Shown here piece by piece: positions 1 to 6,698 of a stretch of DNA of 14,337 nucleotides. Position 1 is the first letter of the stretch. Each line of letters begins with the position of its first letter. Position numbers and translations under genes: made by a program. The stretch is from C7867-002 sp964646515 (lineage in GTDB: Bacteria; Patescibacteriota; Minisyncoccia; Phycocordibacterales; PALSA-1337), in contig CAZYES010000022.1 in assembly GCA_964646515.1 (NCBI GenBank), positions 1-14,337 of the forward strand, read 5' to 3'. The notes below the pieces were generated by a model. The model saw only the letters and a program-made list of their open reading frames with translations. It was not told the origin of the DNA and searched no databases.

Positions 1-152
1 GTGCCTGTGATGGTGCCCCAGTTGAAACTCGTATCATTGAACGTGGTGGTGCCTGTGATGGTGCCGGCGTTGTAACTCGAACCATTGAACGTGGTGGTGC
101 CAGTAACAGTGGTGTCTTGATTACAACTTGTACCATTGAACGTAGTAGATCC
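1..152 (-). repeat. Coding tandem repeat, 48-51 bp unit
   Basis: At least three consecutive units are visible, with the motif ccattgaacg (or tcattgaacg) recurring at about positions 133, 82 and 34. The spacings are therefore 51 and 48 bp, or 17 and 16 codons. On the minus strand each unit encodes the TGTTTFN core followed by a small polar stretch. The two units nearest the window edge are the most alike at DNA level, which suggests recent duplication. The array continues beyond the window. Confidence 0.85.
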
Positions 153-482
153 AGTGATGTTAATCGTGAGACAGGTCATGCCCTCATTCGTAAACACTAT
201 ACCTGTAGAAGAAGCTTCAATACTACTGGGCTCAGTCCATGAGTCCAAATCAACCTCTGGATATGTGGTACCTAGGGTAATCACATCATCTCCCGATCCT
301 GGTAGCTCAGAAGCTCCTGATGAGTGTTCTATGTCTGTCCACCAGTTACCACTAAGGGTTGTCCATTGGTTATCAGCACCTTCCTTGTGCCAATACAGGG
401 TAGCTGCTTTGGCATCACGGACAAAAAACATTGATCCGAAGATAAATATGGACAAACATAACAACAGAGATCGTTTGATCAT
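1..482 (-). CDS. Secreted repeat protein, N-terminal part (runs off left edge)
   Basis: Open minus-strand frame of 160 codons with no stop before the window edge, so the C-terminus is missing. Residues 1-26 form a clear Sec signal peptide: basic MIKR, a hydrophobic core, then a cleavage site after DAKA. The mature N-terminus (about 27-100) is rich in Trp and Gly, with a GNWW motif and a later PGSGDDV motif. This pattern is seen at the start of many bacterial surface or autotransporter-like passenger domains. From about residue 111 it becomes a tandem repeat built on TGTTTFN-[GD]-[ST]-S-x-N, with periods of 17, 16 and 16 residues, probably beta-solenoid-like. Cys104 and Cys120 could form a disulfide. 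It is likely a cell-surface or exported protein; its function and ligand are unknown. An in-frame ATG at 494 would add MDYI; I prefer 482 because the signal peptide then starts MIKR. Confidence 0.8.
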   Translation of the reverse strand, partial: MIKRSLLLCLSIFIFGSMFFVRDAKAATLYWHKEGADNQWTTLSGNWWTDIEHSSGASELPGSGDDVITLGTTYPEVDLDSWTEPSSIEASSTGIVFTNEGMTCLTINITGSTTFNGTSCNQDTTVTGTTTFNGSSYNAGTITGTTTFNDTSFNWGTITG

Positions 483-615
483 TATGTAATCCATACTAAC
501 ATATGAGTGGGGGGGGGGTGAAGAGGTGTTGGTGGGGATAAGTGCAGAGAGGTGTAAATTTACGTCTCGGTAATTGATCTCACGTCTTTATACAAGACGG
601 AAATTTGCGTGGTGA
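483..615. other. Intergenic gap with C10 tract and short inverted repeats
   Basis: This gap separates the end of the membrane-protein gene from the secreted repeat gene. It holds a run of ten G on the plus strand (509-518, so C10 upstream of the secreted gene), a 10-bp palindrome GTAAATTTAC at 554-563, and a 6-bp stem with a 5-nt loop (583-588 with 594-599). That stem has no T-tract on either strand, so I do not call it a terminator. I see no convincing promoter. Confidence 0.6.
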
Positions 616-1992
616 TTATGGTTTTTGTATTTTTATTACCACTCTTTGTGGATCGCTAGGCACTTTGGCCCATGGTGGAGCAAGTTCGCCAGAGCTTTTA
701 TTGATATCAATAACAGATATATAAGCCTTCAAGACATCGACCGTTTCTGCTAGAGATATACCAGCGAATTTCTTTTTCAGTTCATCGATAGGAACAATGC
801 CCACTAGCTTCAGGTCTCCCTTGAAGTGCACGATAAGCGTATTTTTCTTTTCTGGAGAAAAATCTTTTAGGTTGGAAATATTGTATTCTAGTTTTTCTAG
901 ACCTAGAGCGTCATAGGTAAAATCACCAAAAGATGTGATCGCTTTTGCGCCGCCGATATTCGCTATGAGGTTACTTTTTTTGAATAAGATACCATTTAAT
1001 GTTGCTTCTTCGGTTATAGACGCAGAATCCGAATCGACACCCCCCACAACTACTGGCGAAAATGATACAACGTATGAGTTGTCATACATGATATAACCTT
1101 CAGGCGTAGCCGTTTTTATCTGATCTACCAGAGAAGAAGTTAACTTTGTCTTTAGAAGTTCGGTTGTCGAAGCCGTTACTGTTGGGCTGATGATCTTTTT
1201 GGTGCCGACAAATCCCCCCTTGAAATCAGAAGCTATTCTGGCATAGACGTAATCATATTTAGGGGAATCTTTATAAGCGACTATCTTGAAATCGCTTATA
1301 GAATCGTTGTGTGAGATGTTGTAAGATTCTCCAGCTTGATCGGCTATAACAGAAGTTGTGATACTGCCGGGAATAGTATTGTCCCCTTTTTTCGTATATC
1401 CTGGAATGACGATCGAGCTTTTTAGTTTGTATATCAATCCAGAATCATTAGATATTCTAGTTCCGGCAATCAACGTCATCGCTTTTGCACTATAAGAGTT
1501 ATAGACAGTAACTTTGCCTTGGGCTTTTGTGCTTACCGCCGGACCATCCGATGCGGGGACGGTTGTCGAAGCTGTGCCGTGGATCGTTACCAAGTCATAA
1601 GCCAGTGACCCGTCAGTTACACTGTTTTTTGCCACAAATGTTCCATCAACAGAAAAAGGTATAGTTTTGGGAACTATGGTGAATGTTGCTTTAGAAAAGT
1701 AAGTAGAAGCAACGAATCCTACTCCGGCAATGACCAAGATGGCTCCAGTGGTGACGAGTAACCACTTGGTGTTTCTCTTTTTATGCGATTGAGATGGTGG
1801 AGGAGTCACGAGCATACGTCCGATAGATTCACCTTTGTCTACGCGGTGAATCTTCACTTCCCTTGTGTTTGTACTCGCTGGTTCCTTGCGGTAATTTCTG
1901 GTCCCCGATTCTACGGGAGATTTGCGCTCAATAGGTATATCTCTGATTGAGCGACGATCTCCCGGTAATATGTCTTGTACTCGACGTGGCAT
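616..1992 (-). CDS. Single-pass membrane protein, CPR 'baseplate J-like' type
   Basis: 458 residues. Residues 1-75 are basic and Pro-rich (cytoplasmic tail, opening RRVQDILPGDRR). One transmembrane helix follows at about 77-98, then an extracytoplasmic part of about 360 residues rich in Thr, Ser and Val. Around residues 150-225 the sequence carries KVTVYNSYS, a TRI...SGLIYKL stretch and an ADQAGESYNI stretch. I associate this pattern with CPR membrane proteins often annotated 'baseplate J-like'. That link is from memory and the name need not imply a phage function. The gene lies 73 bp downstream of an actin-fold protein on the same strand. By analogy with PilM-PilN, the short N-terminal tail could be what the actin-like partner binds; this is inference. 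The topology is well supported; the function is not known. Confidence 0.65.
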   Translation of the reverse strand: MPRRVQDILPGDRRSIRDIPIERKSPVESGTRNYRKEPASTNTREVKIHRVDKGESIGRMLVTPPPSQSHKKRNTKWLLVTTGAILVIAGVGFVASTYFSKATFTIVPKTIPFSVDGTFVAKNSVTDGSLAYDLVTIHGTASTTVPASDGPAVSTKAQGKVTVYNSYSAKAMTLIAGTRISNDSGLIYKLKSSIVIPGYTKKGDNTIPGSITTSVIADQAGESYNISHNDSISDFKIVAYKDSPKYDYVYARIASDFKGGFVGTKKIISPTVTASTTELLKTKLTSSLVDQIKTATPEGYIMYDNSYVVSFSPVVVGGVDSDSASITEEATLNGILFKKSNLIANIGGAKAITSFGDFTYDALGLEKLEYNISNLKDFSPEKKNTLIVHFKGDLKLVGIVPIDELKKKFAGISLAETVDVLKAYISVIDINKSSGELAPPWAKVPSDPQRVVIKIQKP

Positions 1993-2051
1993 TGCGTGTT
2001 ATTACTTATTATTTTTAATGTCTGATAGTTTAGTATCTAATCTTTAATCTT

Positions 2052-2060
2052 ATTGTAACA
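2052..2060 (-). promoter_or_regulatory. Possible extended -10 for the membrane-protein gene
   Basis: On the minus strand TGT is followed directly by TACAAT (5 of 6 to TATAAT), an extended -10 arrangement. It lies just after the stop codon of the upstream gene. No recognisable -35 lies 16-18 bp upstream. It would give a leader of about 50 nt before the ATG at 1992. Confidence 0.3.
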
Positions 2061-2065
2061 CATAT

Positions 2066-3223
2066 CTATGTACGATGGTTTTTCATGCTGTGAATAGCTA
2101 TTGCATAGAGCCCCGTCAGTCTCAATCTCTCCGTCCAGTTATCGTATTCGACGTGTGTCAGGAGATCATCTATCGAGAGAAGTTCGATTTTTGTCCCGGG
2201 GTATAGTTCTTGGAGACGTTTTGTAAAAAAACTTTCATGATTTGCCGAGGACAATATGATTGATCCTATATTTGAATAGCTAGTGGAACCGGCGCGCAAC
2301 AATTTTTGCATTTCATTTTTCCAACCATTGGCGGTGTTGGAGATGATCTTCGTAATATTGCTTGCGTGATTGTCATCAAAATGTTTGCCAGTATGGAGAG
2401 AGAGCAATGATTCTGCGGCCGTATTGTTGGTTTTGGCTGAGGAAGCTATCTTTCTTATCAGGGTCATAACGCCGAAAGGATATGAACCAAAAAATACGCA
2501 AGAGCCACGTTCGACGATCGTTACATCAGTCAATTCACCGTGGACGTGGACGAGTGTGTAATTATCGCGGCTGGGTATAACTTCGTGAATGCCGATATGT
2601 TGCAAAAGAAGACATGAATGAAAGAAAACATGTCTTCTAGAGGTTATATGCTCACATGCTTCTGTCAATCTCTCCATAGTTCTTTTGCCGGCAATGCTAA
2701 TGACAAAAGATGTGCTGAGTTCTTTTGTCGTCTTCCCTTTCCAATTGTTTATAGAATAACCGTTTAAACAGACGTCAAAAATTTTCTTTTCGATTATGCA
2801 TATCTCGTCTTTTTTTGATGAGTCTATCTTCTCAATCTCCTGGTCGATCATGTCTTCCAAATAGTTTACAGTGATAGTCTTGTCTTTTTCAAATTTTGTG
2901 TAGACGGTCTTTGCTTGTGAGATTATCCAAGGAGAAGAAAGGACATAGTGGACCTCACTTATCTTTTTGGGTATGTCTTTGGATAAGTTGTTGTTATAGA
3001 CAAAGCGCAATATAGCGTCATTTGTTTCTGTTATGGCGCGCATAGTAGTTTTGATCAGATAACTACTGTTGGTATTTCTTTTGAATGGCACTGGAACACT
3101 ATAGGTAAACAGGACGGACGGTTTCCCAACCTCTTTTATATAGACTAGTGATCCGCGCACAATAGAACTCTGTATGTCGAGTATGAGAACAGTCTCACCA
3201 TTTTTACTATTTGAAAAAAACAT
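2066..3223 (-). CDS. PilM/FtsA-like actin-fold protein (divergent)
   Basis: 385 residues, no membrane helix. The architecture suggests the actin/Hsp70 (ASKHA) fold: an N-terminal phosphate-1-like strand-turn (LILDIQSSIVRGSLV, about 13-27), a phosphate-2-like strand-turn (LVHVHGELTDVTIV, about 224-237) followed by a GSYPFG turn, and a C-terminal adenosine-like segment (IILSSANHESF, about 322-332). In PilM and FtsA the second motif normally reads D-x-G-G and the third is Gly-rich. Here they are VHGE and SSANH, so nucleotide binding may be weak or lost. The gene starts 8 bp after alaS, with a consensus extended -10 overlapping the alaS stop. The downstream gene encodes a single-pass membrane protein, suggesting a membrane-recruited pair like PilM with PilN, or an envelope scaffold. 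The family call is from motifs only; the role is inferred. Confidence 0.6.
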   Translation of the reverse strand: MFFSNSKNGETVLILDIQSSIVRGSLVYIKEVGKPSVLFTYSVPVPFKRNTNSSYLIKTTMRAITETNDAILRFVYNNNLSKDIPKKISEVHYVLSSPWIISQAKTVYTKFEKDKTITVNYLEDMIDQEIEKIDSSKKDEICIIEKKIFDVCLNGYSINNWKGKTTKELSTSFVISIAGKRTMERLTEACEHITSRRHVFFHSCLLLQHIGIHEVIPSRDNYTLVHVHGELTDVTIVERGSCVFFGSYPFGVMTLIRKIASSAKTNNTAAESLLSLHTGKHFDDNHASNITKIISNTANGWKNEMQKLLRAGSTSYSNIGSIILSSANHESFFTKRLQELYPGTKIELLSIDDLLTHVEYDNWTERLRLTGLYAIAIHSMKNHRT

Positions 3224-3230
3224 CGCTTAT

Positions 3231-3239
3231 ATTATAACA
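3231..3239 (-). promoter_or_regulatory. Extended -10 for the actin-like gene, 7 nt before ATG
   Basis: The minus strand reads TGT then perfect TATAAT (3236-3231), overlapping the alaS stop codon. Exactly 7 nt (ATAAGCG) separate it from the ATG at 3223, so a start site at normal distance would fall on the A of ATG. No -35 is evident, as is usual for extended -10 promoters. A 6-bp inverted repeat (GCTTAT at 3225-3230, ATAAGC at 3239-3244) flanks the element. Confidence 0.5.
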
Positions 3240-5100
3240 TAAGCACCGCTCTGATCCTCCTTACGCCCTCAGCTACCGCTTCCTCTTTTTGTATTTTGAA
3301 TTTCCGTTTTCCTTCTGGCCCTGCCAATTCAGAAGTATTTTTTACATGGGGACCTCCGCAGAATTCTTTGGAATATGCCGAATCGAGATTATCGCCAACA
3401 AAGTAGATCGATATTTGGTCGCCGTATTTTTCTCCAAAAAAATGGTACGCGCCAACATTCTCTGCTTCTTCGCGGGACATGACGATCTGTTTTACTGGCA
3501 GGGCTTGACTGATTTTCTCGTTGACGATGTCTTCTACTTTCTTTTTTTCTTCATTAGTCATCTTGGCCTTATGCGTAAAATCGAAGCGTAGTCTCTCGGC
3601 TGTGATATTTGATCCTTTTTGCGCGACCATATTGCCGAAAACGTCATGGAGCGCTTGATGTAGCAGATGAGTGGCCGTGTGATATCTCGTGATCTGCGGG
3701 TTGTTATCATCGGCCAAACCGCTTTTGAATTTTTTTTCGGCGCCGACGCGAGATAATTCTTGATGTTTTTTGAATTCCCTATCAAAGTCTTCGGTATCTA
3801 TCTTGAGGTTTTTTTCTCTGGCGACTTCTCTGGTGAGCTCTAGTGGTAGACCGTAGGTTTGGTAAAGGTCAAAAATATTTTTGGTTGTCAAACTTCCTTG
3901 TTTTTTGACTAGTCGATTGAGCTCAGTCAATCCCTTTTTTGCGGTCGTTCGAAATTTATCCTCTTCATTTTGTAGCTCGGATTGTATATGTTCTCTTTTT
4001 TCATAAAGTTCAGGGTATGCTTCCTTATAATTCTTGGCAAAAATCGATGCTATATTTTTTATTTCTCCCTCACTCATATTCAGGATGTCTGCATAGCGGA
4101 CTGCGCGTCGGATGAGTCGACGCAAGATATATCCACGTCCGGTGTTGGCGGGAGAAATTCCACTGGCTATCAAAAATGTAGACGCCCTCACATGGTCGGC
4201 GATGATTCTGGCCGGTCTAAGTTCCCAGTTGTCAGAATGACCTTTTATGAATTCCATAGCATCCCTGAATAGATCCGTGTCGTAAATAGTATCAGAGTTT
4301 TGCATAATCATGGCCAATCTCTCTAAGCCAGCACCAGTATCAACTGAAAGTCTGGTCAATTTACCGGTAATTTTGCCATTTTTTTTCTCATATTGCATAA
4401 AAACATCGTTCCAGACTTCGATTATATCTCCAGCACTGTCTGCTTCCGAAAATTGTTTCTTGGTAATTCCTCCACCTTTGAACTTATTGGAGACATCATA
4501 GTACATCTCTGTGTCGGGACCGCATGGGCCATCGTCTCCAGCTTCCCACCAGTTATTGTCTTTGGGCATGAAGAATATTTTGCCTACCTTCTCGCTGGTA
4601 GTGTCGCCTTCCCCATCTTTGACATTGTTGGTTTTGAATATATGTTGCCAAATATCTGCCACCTCGTTATCTCGTGGTGCGTTATTGTCTCCCTCAAAGA
4701 CTGTTACATACAAACGATTTGGATCGAGTCCGAGACCTTCTTCTCTGGAAGTCAAAAATTCATAGCTCCAGCCGATTGTTTCTTTTTTAGAATAATCGCC
4801 CAAGGACCAATTACCCATCATTTCAAAAAATGTGGCATGTTTTTTGTCACCGACCTCATCTATATCCACGGTACGAAGACATTTTTGTATGTTAACTAAC
4901 CTTCTGATCTCTTTATTGCCTATCATATATGGTTTACCAAGTAGATATGGGACCAAAGGTTGCATTCCCGCAGTGTTAAAAAGAGTTGGATTGGTCACAC
5001 TTTTTTCGTCAGAAGTCACGAGAGAGGCGGATGGTATAATCACATGTTCGCGCTTCTGGAAGAATTCTAGGAATCTTGTGCGTATATTGGAAGTATGCAT
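3232..5100 (-). CDS. alaS: Alanine--tRNA ligase, compact form
   Basis: Charges tRNA-Ala in the cytoplasm. The class II catalytic core is typical at the N-terminus (FLEFFQKREH, PTLFNTAGMQP about 38-48, CLRTVDIDEVGDKKHATFFEMMGNWS about 74-99 as an unbroken block, DTGAGLERL about 254-262), followed by the helical tRNA-recognition region to about 445. The zinc/editing module is present: H474-x3-H478 (YHTATHLLHQAL) and C581-x3-H585 (CGGPH). The protein is 622 residues against roughly 875 for E. coli AlaRS. It ends soon after the editing module, so the C-Ala/DHHA1 part is absent. The beta-rich segment with the FYAESGGQ-type motif that normally precedes HxxxH is also missing: the core runs straight from KKFKSGLADD to the His motif. 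This looks like a stable CPR form, not a truncation, because both ends are clean. It lies 44 bp downstream of the UDG gene. Confidence 0.97.
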   Translation of the reverse strand: MHTSNIRTRFLEFFQKREHVIIPSASLVTSDEKSVTNPTLFNTAGMQPLVPYLLGKPYMIGNKEIRRLVNIQKCLRTVDIDEVGDKKHATFFEMMGNWSLGDYSKKETIGWSYEFLTSREEGLGLDPNRLYVTVFEGDNNAPRDNEVADIWQHIFKTNNVKDGEGDTTSEKVGKIFFMPKDNNWWEAGDDGPCGPDTEMYYDVSNKFKGGGITKKQFSEADSAGDIIEVWNDVFMQYEKKNGKITGKLTRLSVDTGAGLERLAMIMQNSDTIYDTDLFRDAMEFIKGHSDNWELRPARIIADHVRASTFLIASGISPANTGRGYILRRLIRRAVRYADILNMSEGEIKNIASIFAKNYKEAYPELYEKREHIQSELQNEEDKFRTTAKKGLTELNRLVKKQGSLTTKNIFDLYQTYGLPLELTREVAREKNLKIDTEDFDREFKKHQELSRVGAEKKFKSGLADDNNPQITRYHTATHLLHQALHDVFGNMVAQKGSNITAERLRFDFTHKAKMTNEEKKKVEDIVNEKISQALPVKQIVMSREEAENVGAYHFFGEKYGDQISIYFVGDNLDSAYSKEFCGGPHVKNTSELAGPEGKRKFKIQKEEAVAEGVRRIRAVLML

Positions 5101-5107
5101 GATTAAG

Positions 5108-5113
5108 ACTTTA
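5108..5113 (-). promoter_or_regulatory. Weak -10-like hexamer 7 nt before alaS ATG
   Basis: TAAAGT on the minus strand (4 of 6 to consensus) ends 7 nt before the ATG at 5100, the same spacing as at the actin-like, nuclease and leuS genes. There is no good -35. I list it only because the spacing recurs. Confidence 0.25.
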
Positions 5114-5144
5114 TCACAAAAAAGCCAATTGAGTAATTGTTATT

Positions 5145-5738
5145 TTATGTATACTTTTTCAATATCTCGAAGTCTTTTTTCAGACTTGGCAAGTTATTTG
5201 GATTGTACACAACCACACACGGATGATAAAGTATGGCTATATCGATATCTCCATAGGGGGCAACGCTTTTGTGGGTTTTACCATGAGCCTTACTTATTGG
5301 CTCCAATTCGAGATCGAGATCAAATTTTTTCATAATATAGGTCATGGCATATCTGCCCAGAGCAACAATAACGCGTGGTTCGATGATATTGATCTGTCTA
5401 TCTAAGAATGGTCCATATATTTCTATTTCGCTCTGTAATGGATCGCGATTTTCCGGTGGGCGATCTTTGATTATGTTTGTTATGTATATGGATCTTCTAG
5501 GGATACCGATATGTGCCAGCAATTGATCGAGCACTGCTCCCGCGGCTCCGCAAAAAGGTCTACCCGTCTTCGCTTCATTTTTTCCGGGCGCTTCGCCGAT
5601 GAACATTATCTTGGCATTATGATCACCCTCGCCGATTACTGGAAAGTATTTGTTCTTTGTTCTATAGGCGTATAGTGGAGATTTCTCGAGGGCGAAAACC
5701 TCGTCACGGATCATCTTCATCTGTTCGGTCTTGTTCAT
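5145..5738 (-). CDS. Family 4-type uracil-DNA glycosylase lacking Fe-S cysteines
   Basis: 197 residues. Family 4 UDGs remove uracil from DNA to start base-excision repair. Visible motifs: GEGDHNAKIMFIGEAPG (36-52; the GEAPG active-site loop), TGRPFCGAAG (58-67), YITNIIKDRPPENRDP (85-100), and HP at 172-173 followed by YNP at 178-180 (leucine-loop region). Family members usually coordinate a 4Fe-4S cluster with four Cys: a CxxC before PL, one in KCRPP, and one about 16 residues later. Here those positions read L17/S20, D92 and Y108. The only Cys are C63 and C174, which are not ligand positions, so the cluster appears to be absent. I recall similar KDRPP variants in CPR genomes, so this may be a lineage trait. 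The gene starts 4 bp after the ATP-cone nuclease gene, so the two are almost certainly co-transcribed. Confidence 0.9.
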   Translation of the reverse strand: MNKTEQMKMIRDEVFALEKSPLYAYRTKNKYFPVIGEGDHNAKIMFIGEAPGKNEAKTGRPFCGAAGAVLDQLLAHIGIPRRSIYITNIIKDRPPENRDPLQSEIEIYGPFLDRQINIIEPRVIVALGRYAMTYIMKKFDLDLELEPISKAHGKTHKSVAPYGDIDIAILYHPCVVVYNPNNLPSLKKDFEILKKYT

Positions 5739-5742
5739 GTGG

Positions 5743-6588
5743 TTACTTTGCTTGCTCGATGATGAGCTGTGCCTCTGTCAAGATGTTTTCTACTCTATCT
5801 GTTTTGACGCCGATTTCTTCCAAAACTTTTGGGTTGCCGACAATGTCAATACAAACCAAAACGTTGCGTTCAGTGAGGTATTTTTTTTCTTGGTGGGTCA
5901 GGCCGGAAACACAAGTTATGGGATGCAAGCCATTTTGTTCGATAATCTCGTGAAGACCATTTTTGGTCGGATAGTTCCAACCGATTAATTTGATTTTATT
6001 GCATTCACTATATCTGATTGCTTTGTCGGTGAATTTTGTATTTGTGATAAGCCAGCGTTCTGTAAGTTTGCGCTTTATGCCACCATAGTCGAACAAATTT
6101 TGGGCAAGATCGTCGTATCGCGCTTTCACATAGAGAGCTACTTTGAGGTCGGATTTCATGCCAAAGACATTATGAAATTTTGCTTCGGCCATAGCCAAAG
6201 AATCTTTGTTCCAAGCTACCACATCCACTTCGTGCTCGACGCAACTGCCCATTATGGTCTGATCTGTGACTGCCTCGTATCCCCACATTTTGAATATTCT
6301 GGCTACGAATTTTTCGAAGGGAAAGCCGTCTGGACCAAGTTCCAACATTGCTCGACGTATCGAATATTTTATGGCTGTTGGAGCAGAATGCTCTCTGAGC
6401 AAAGCAAAGGCATGCGAATATATCTCGCTCGTGGTCATATTATCTTTCTTTTCCAAAATAATCTGATCGACGATGCTTTTGATCATATTTTGCGAAGTAC
6501 CGACTCTTCTCAAGGAACTTATCAGTTTTTCTTTGTCGAATGGCTGTCTTGTGCCATCGGACTTGGTGATGATGAAAGTATTTTCCAT
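5743..6588 (-). CDS. ATP-cone / Mrr-type nuclease fusion
   Basis: 281 residues in three parts. Residues 3-85 resemble the ATP-cone, the nucleotide-sensing domain of ribonucleotide reductases and NrdR: KSDGTRQPFDKEKLISSL, then a SIRRAMLELGPDG end. Residues 90-207 resemble a restriction endonuclease-like (Mrr/PD-(D/E)xK) fold: FEKFVARIFKMWGYEA, D122 in HEVDVVAW, and E135-x-K137 in MAEAKF, which together make the expected acidic/lysine triad. Residues 225-275 are helical with a helix-hairpin-helix look (HQEKKYLTERNV, then VGNPKVLEEIGV), suitable for DNA contact. The likely role is a nucleotide-controlled DNA nuclease acting in repair or defence; this is inferred from the domains and the directly following UDG gene. 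There is no adjacent methyltransferase, which argues against a classical restriction system. Confidence 0.85.
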   Translation of the reverse strand: MENTFIITKSDGTRQPFDKEKLISSLRRVGTSQNMIKSIVDQIILEKKDNMTTSEIYSHAFALLREHSAPTAIKYSIRRAMLELGPDGFPFEKFVARIFKMWGYEAVTDQTIMGSCVEHEVDVVAWNKDSLAMAEAKFHNVFGMKSDLKVALYVKARYDDLAQNLFDYGGIKRKLTERWLITNTKFTDKAIRYSECNKIKLIGWNYPTKNGLHEIIEQNGLHPITCVSGLTHQEKKYLTERNVLVCIDIVGNPKVLEEIGVKTDRVENILTEAQLIIEQAK

Positions 6589-6595
6589 ATGCTCA

Positions 6596-6623
6596 ATTCT
6601 AACGTAAAATTGAAAGCCAGCAA
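6596..6623 (-). promoter_or_regulatory. Promoter of the nuclease-UDG operon (leaderless type)
   Basis: On the minus strand TTGCTG (6623-6618) is followed by a 16-bp spacer and TAGAAT (6601-6596, 5 of 6 to consensus). The -10 ends 7 nt before the ATG at 6588, so the transcript would begin at or next to the start codon. The -35, its spacing and the distance to the ATG are the same as at leuS. Confidence 0.5.
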
Positions 6624-6624
6624 A

Positions 6625-6635
6625 GAGACAGTCTC
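6625..6635. promoter_or_regulatory. 11-bp inverted repeat upstream of the nuclease promoter
   Basis: GAGAC-A-GTCTC lies immediately upstream of the -35 of the nuclease operon. With a single central base it cannot fold as an RNA hairpin of that size, but it suits a small dimeric DNA-binding protein. The rest of the 110-bp gap up to mnmA holds no other feature I can support. Confidence 0.3.
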
Positions 6636-6698
6636 ATCCAAGGTGACTGCAGTATAGTTGGCTGATAAACAAGAACATATATCAAGATTGTAATTAAA

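Noticed and set aside
1..152. CRISPR-like direct repeats
   Set aside because: The repeats are contiguous, in frame, multiples of three and encode a regular peptide repeat; there are no spacers.
136..489. Plus-strand open frame of 117 codons at the left end
   Set aside because: It is antisense to the signal-peptide/repeat frame on the minus strand, which has clear protein character; the plus-strand translation shows none.
583..599. Hairpin as terminator for the membrane-protein gene
   Set aside because: Only a 6-bp stem and no T-tract on either strand.
4393..4899. Plus-strand open frame of 168 codons inside alaS
   Set aside because: Fully antisense to a well-supported alaS with conserved motifs; no independent signal.
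4832..5335. Plus-strand open frame of 167 codons across the alaS/UDG junction
   Set aside because: Antisense to the alaS N-terminus and the UDG C-terminus, with no recognisable motif or start signal.
5743..6588. Classical restriction-modification system
   Set aside because: No methyltransferase or specificity gene is adjacent; the neighbours are UDG and mnmA.
6100..6657. Plus-strand open frame of 185 codons opposite the ATP-cone nuclease
   Set aside because: Antisense to a multi-domain gene with intact catalytic motifs; the frame is a by-product of its codon use.
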